Assembly (NCBI GenBank): GCA_027621335.1
Contig: JAQCAN010000118.1
Coordinates: 1 to 7,415 of the forward strand
Length of the DNA stretch: 7,415 bases
Direction of reading: 5' to 3'
Source of the DNA: Bacteroidota bacterium
Lineage (GTDB): Bacteria > Bacteroidota > Bacteroidia > Flavobacteriales_D > JABDKJ01
Shown: positions 6,601 through 7,415 of the stretch, piece after piece
Layout of the letters: each line of letters begins with the position of its first letter
How positions within the stretch are numbered: position 1 is the stretch's first letter
Position numbers and translations under genes: made by a program
The notes under the pieces: model-generated
Told to the model about the DNA's origin: nothing
What the model saw: only the letters and a program-made list of their open reading frames with translations
Databases searched by the model: none

Positions 6601-7415
6601 GGGTTCAAAGGACCTCCTGTTGTAAAGATCAAGTAATCCATCAGAGTCTGTGAGTAGCCGGAGGCCGGGTTTGCTAGGAATAGCACCCTGATGTTATTCA
6701 GTTTATGCGGCTCATAGAGTCCATTTCCAATTGCTGCAGAAGGCACTCCGTTGATCAAGGTAGGTAGATCGGCATAGCGTATGGAGACCAATTGCCAACC
6801 TACATCGAGTCCTGTCAGTTCCAAGGAGAACATGTCCTCTGAGGAACCTGAATAAGCTCCATTCTCATTGTCGTCCTCCATGAATTGGAAGAGGACGATC
6901 TCATTGGAGATGCCTGCTGGGAGATACAGCATGACATTGAAGTAGACCGCAGCAGGGTCAGGAGAGAGAGCATAAGTGGGACCTCCATAGACAGTTGCTG
7001 GGAAATCCAAATAACCAATGAGATAGTCAAAGTCTACCAGACCACCCATGTCGTAATAATTATTTCCTTGGGCTGCAGTGATCTCATCATCTATGAAAAA
7101 GCTCATGTCAGCTCCCGATTGCGCGAACAATGTCCAACCTGGCAGAAAGCCACTTTCGAAATCGGCAACGACCAATCCATTGATTTGACGAACCGATTCA
7201 ACTGTCAATGTATCATAGACAATAAGGGAATCTGAAGGTACTCTGAGCTCGACCGCACATTCTTCAGCCCTGAAGAGCGGAACTTCGGTTGTTGTGCCGT
7301 TCCACCGAGCATTGGCAGAGCTCAATTCAGAGGAGAAATCTGAGATGCGTTTCACTGCACCAGACTCCAGACCCTTGATTTCTACGGTCCAGTCCACCTG
7401 TTTAGAAAATATAGC
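6597..7415 (-). CDS. Probable surface glycan-binding protein (5' end cut by window edge)
   Basis: The frame is open to the right edge, giving 272 visible residues without a start. A GTG at 7397 is internal: the frame continues six codons upstream to the edge. Visible residues 5-75 look like the end of an Ig/PKD-type domain (WTVEIKGLESGA, then ARWNGTT and LRVPSDSLIVYDTLTVE). Residues about 80-268 form a separate beta-rich domain with VADFESGF, GNNYYDMGG, YFNVMLYLPAG and a long GWQLVSIRYADL strand, ending in TLMDYLIF, like jelly-roll binding domains. No enzyme motif is seen. Proteins of this layout often follow SusC/SusD genes in Bacteroidota glycan loci and act as accessory surface binders; that role is inferred. 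The N-terminal signal would be outside the window. The stop overlaps the next start by 4 bases. Confidence 0.75.
   Translation of the reverse strand, partial: AIFSKQVDWTVEIKGLESGAVKRISDFSSELSSANARWNGTTTEVPLFRAEECAVELRVPSDSLIVYDTLTVESVRQINGLVVADFESGFLPGWTLFAQSGADMSFFIDDEITAAQGNNYYDMGGLVDFDYLIGYLDFPATVYGGPTYALSPDPAAVYFNVMLYLPAGISNEIVLFQFMEDDNENGAYSGSSEDMFSLELTGLDVGWQLVSIRYADLPTLINGVPSAAIGNGLYEPHKLNNIRVLFLANPASGYSQTLMDYLIFTTGGPLNP
6613..6618 (-). promoter_or_regulatory. Shine-Dalgarno-like AGGAGG before the CBM9-like lipoprotein gene
   Basis: AGGAGG on the minus strand lies 12 bases before the ATG at 6600, inside the last codons of the upstream gene. The other internal starts in the window have no such motif. 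The spacing is long and the bases also encode Thr-Gly-Gly, so it may be chance; Bacteroidota rely little on this motif. Confidence 0.3.

Noticed and set aside
6597..7397. A complete gene starting at GTG 7397
   Set aside because: The frame stays open for six more codons to the window edge, and the predicted N-terminus has no signal peptide although the protein looks exported. The gene is cut by the edge.

Overview
The window looks like part of a polysaccharide-utilisation locus from a Bacteroidota bacterium, probably an aquatic Flavobacteriia-like lineage. Four signs point this way: consecutive lipoprotein-type or secreted products, the combination of a glycoside hydrolase family 3 (GH3) with a family 16 (GH16) enzyme, large secreted proteins built from repeated beta-sandwich modules, and starts mostly without a Shine-Dalgarno sequence. 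The exact genus cannot be told from this sequence. No RNA genes, mobile elements or CRISPR arrays were seen.

All genes lie on the minus strand and read from the right edge to the left edge. In transcription order they are: (1) the 3' part of a probable surface glycan-binding protein (6597-7415, cut by the right edge); (2) a lipoprotein with a jelly-roll-like domain and a CBM9-like domain (5374-6600); (3) a GH3 beta-glucosidase with a probable lipoprotein signal (3098-5377); (4) a GH16-type lipoprotein gene interrupted by one in-frame TAA (2275-3105); (5) the 5' part of a large secreted multimodular protein of at least 746 residues (1-2238, cut by the left edge). Genes 1/2 and 2/3 overlap by 4 bases (ATGA), genes 3/4 overlap by 8 bases, and genes 4/5 are 36 bases apart, so at least genes 1-4 look like one operon.

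Together the set suggests uptake and breakdown of a beta-glucan such as laminarin or a mixed-linkage glucan. Surface lipoproteins would bind the glycan, the GH16 enzyme would cut internal linkages, and the GH3 enzyme would release glucose from the oligosaccharides. SusC/SusD-like genes would be expected beyond the right edge but are not visible. The substrate is inferred from family membership.

The two most notable points are the TAA codon five residues after the last catalytic glutamate of the GH16 gene, in a frame that otherwise continues intact to the expected C-terminus, and the AABBCC design of the large secreted protein, in which three unrelated module types each occur as an adjacent pair.
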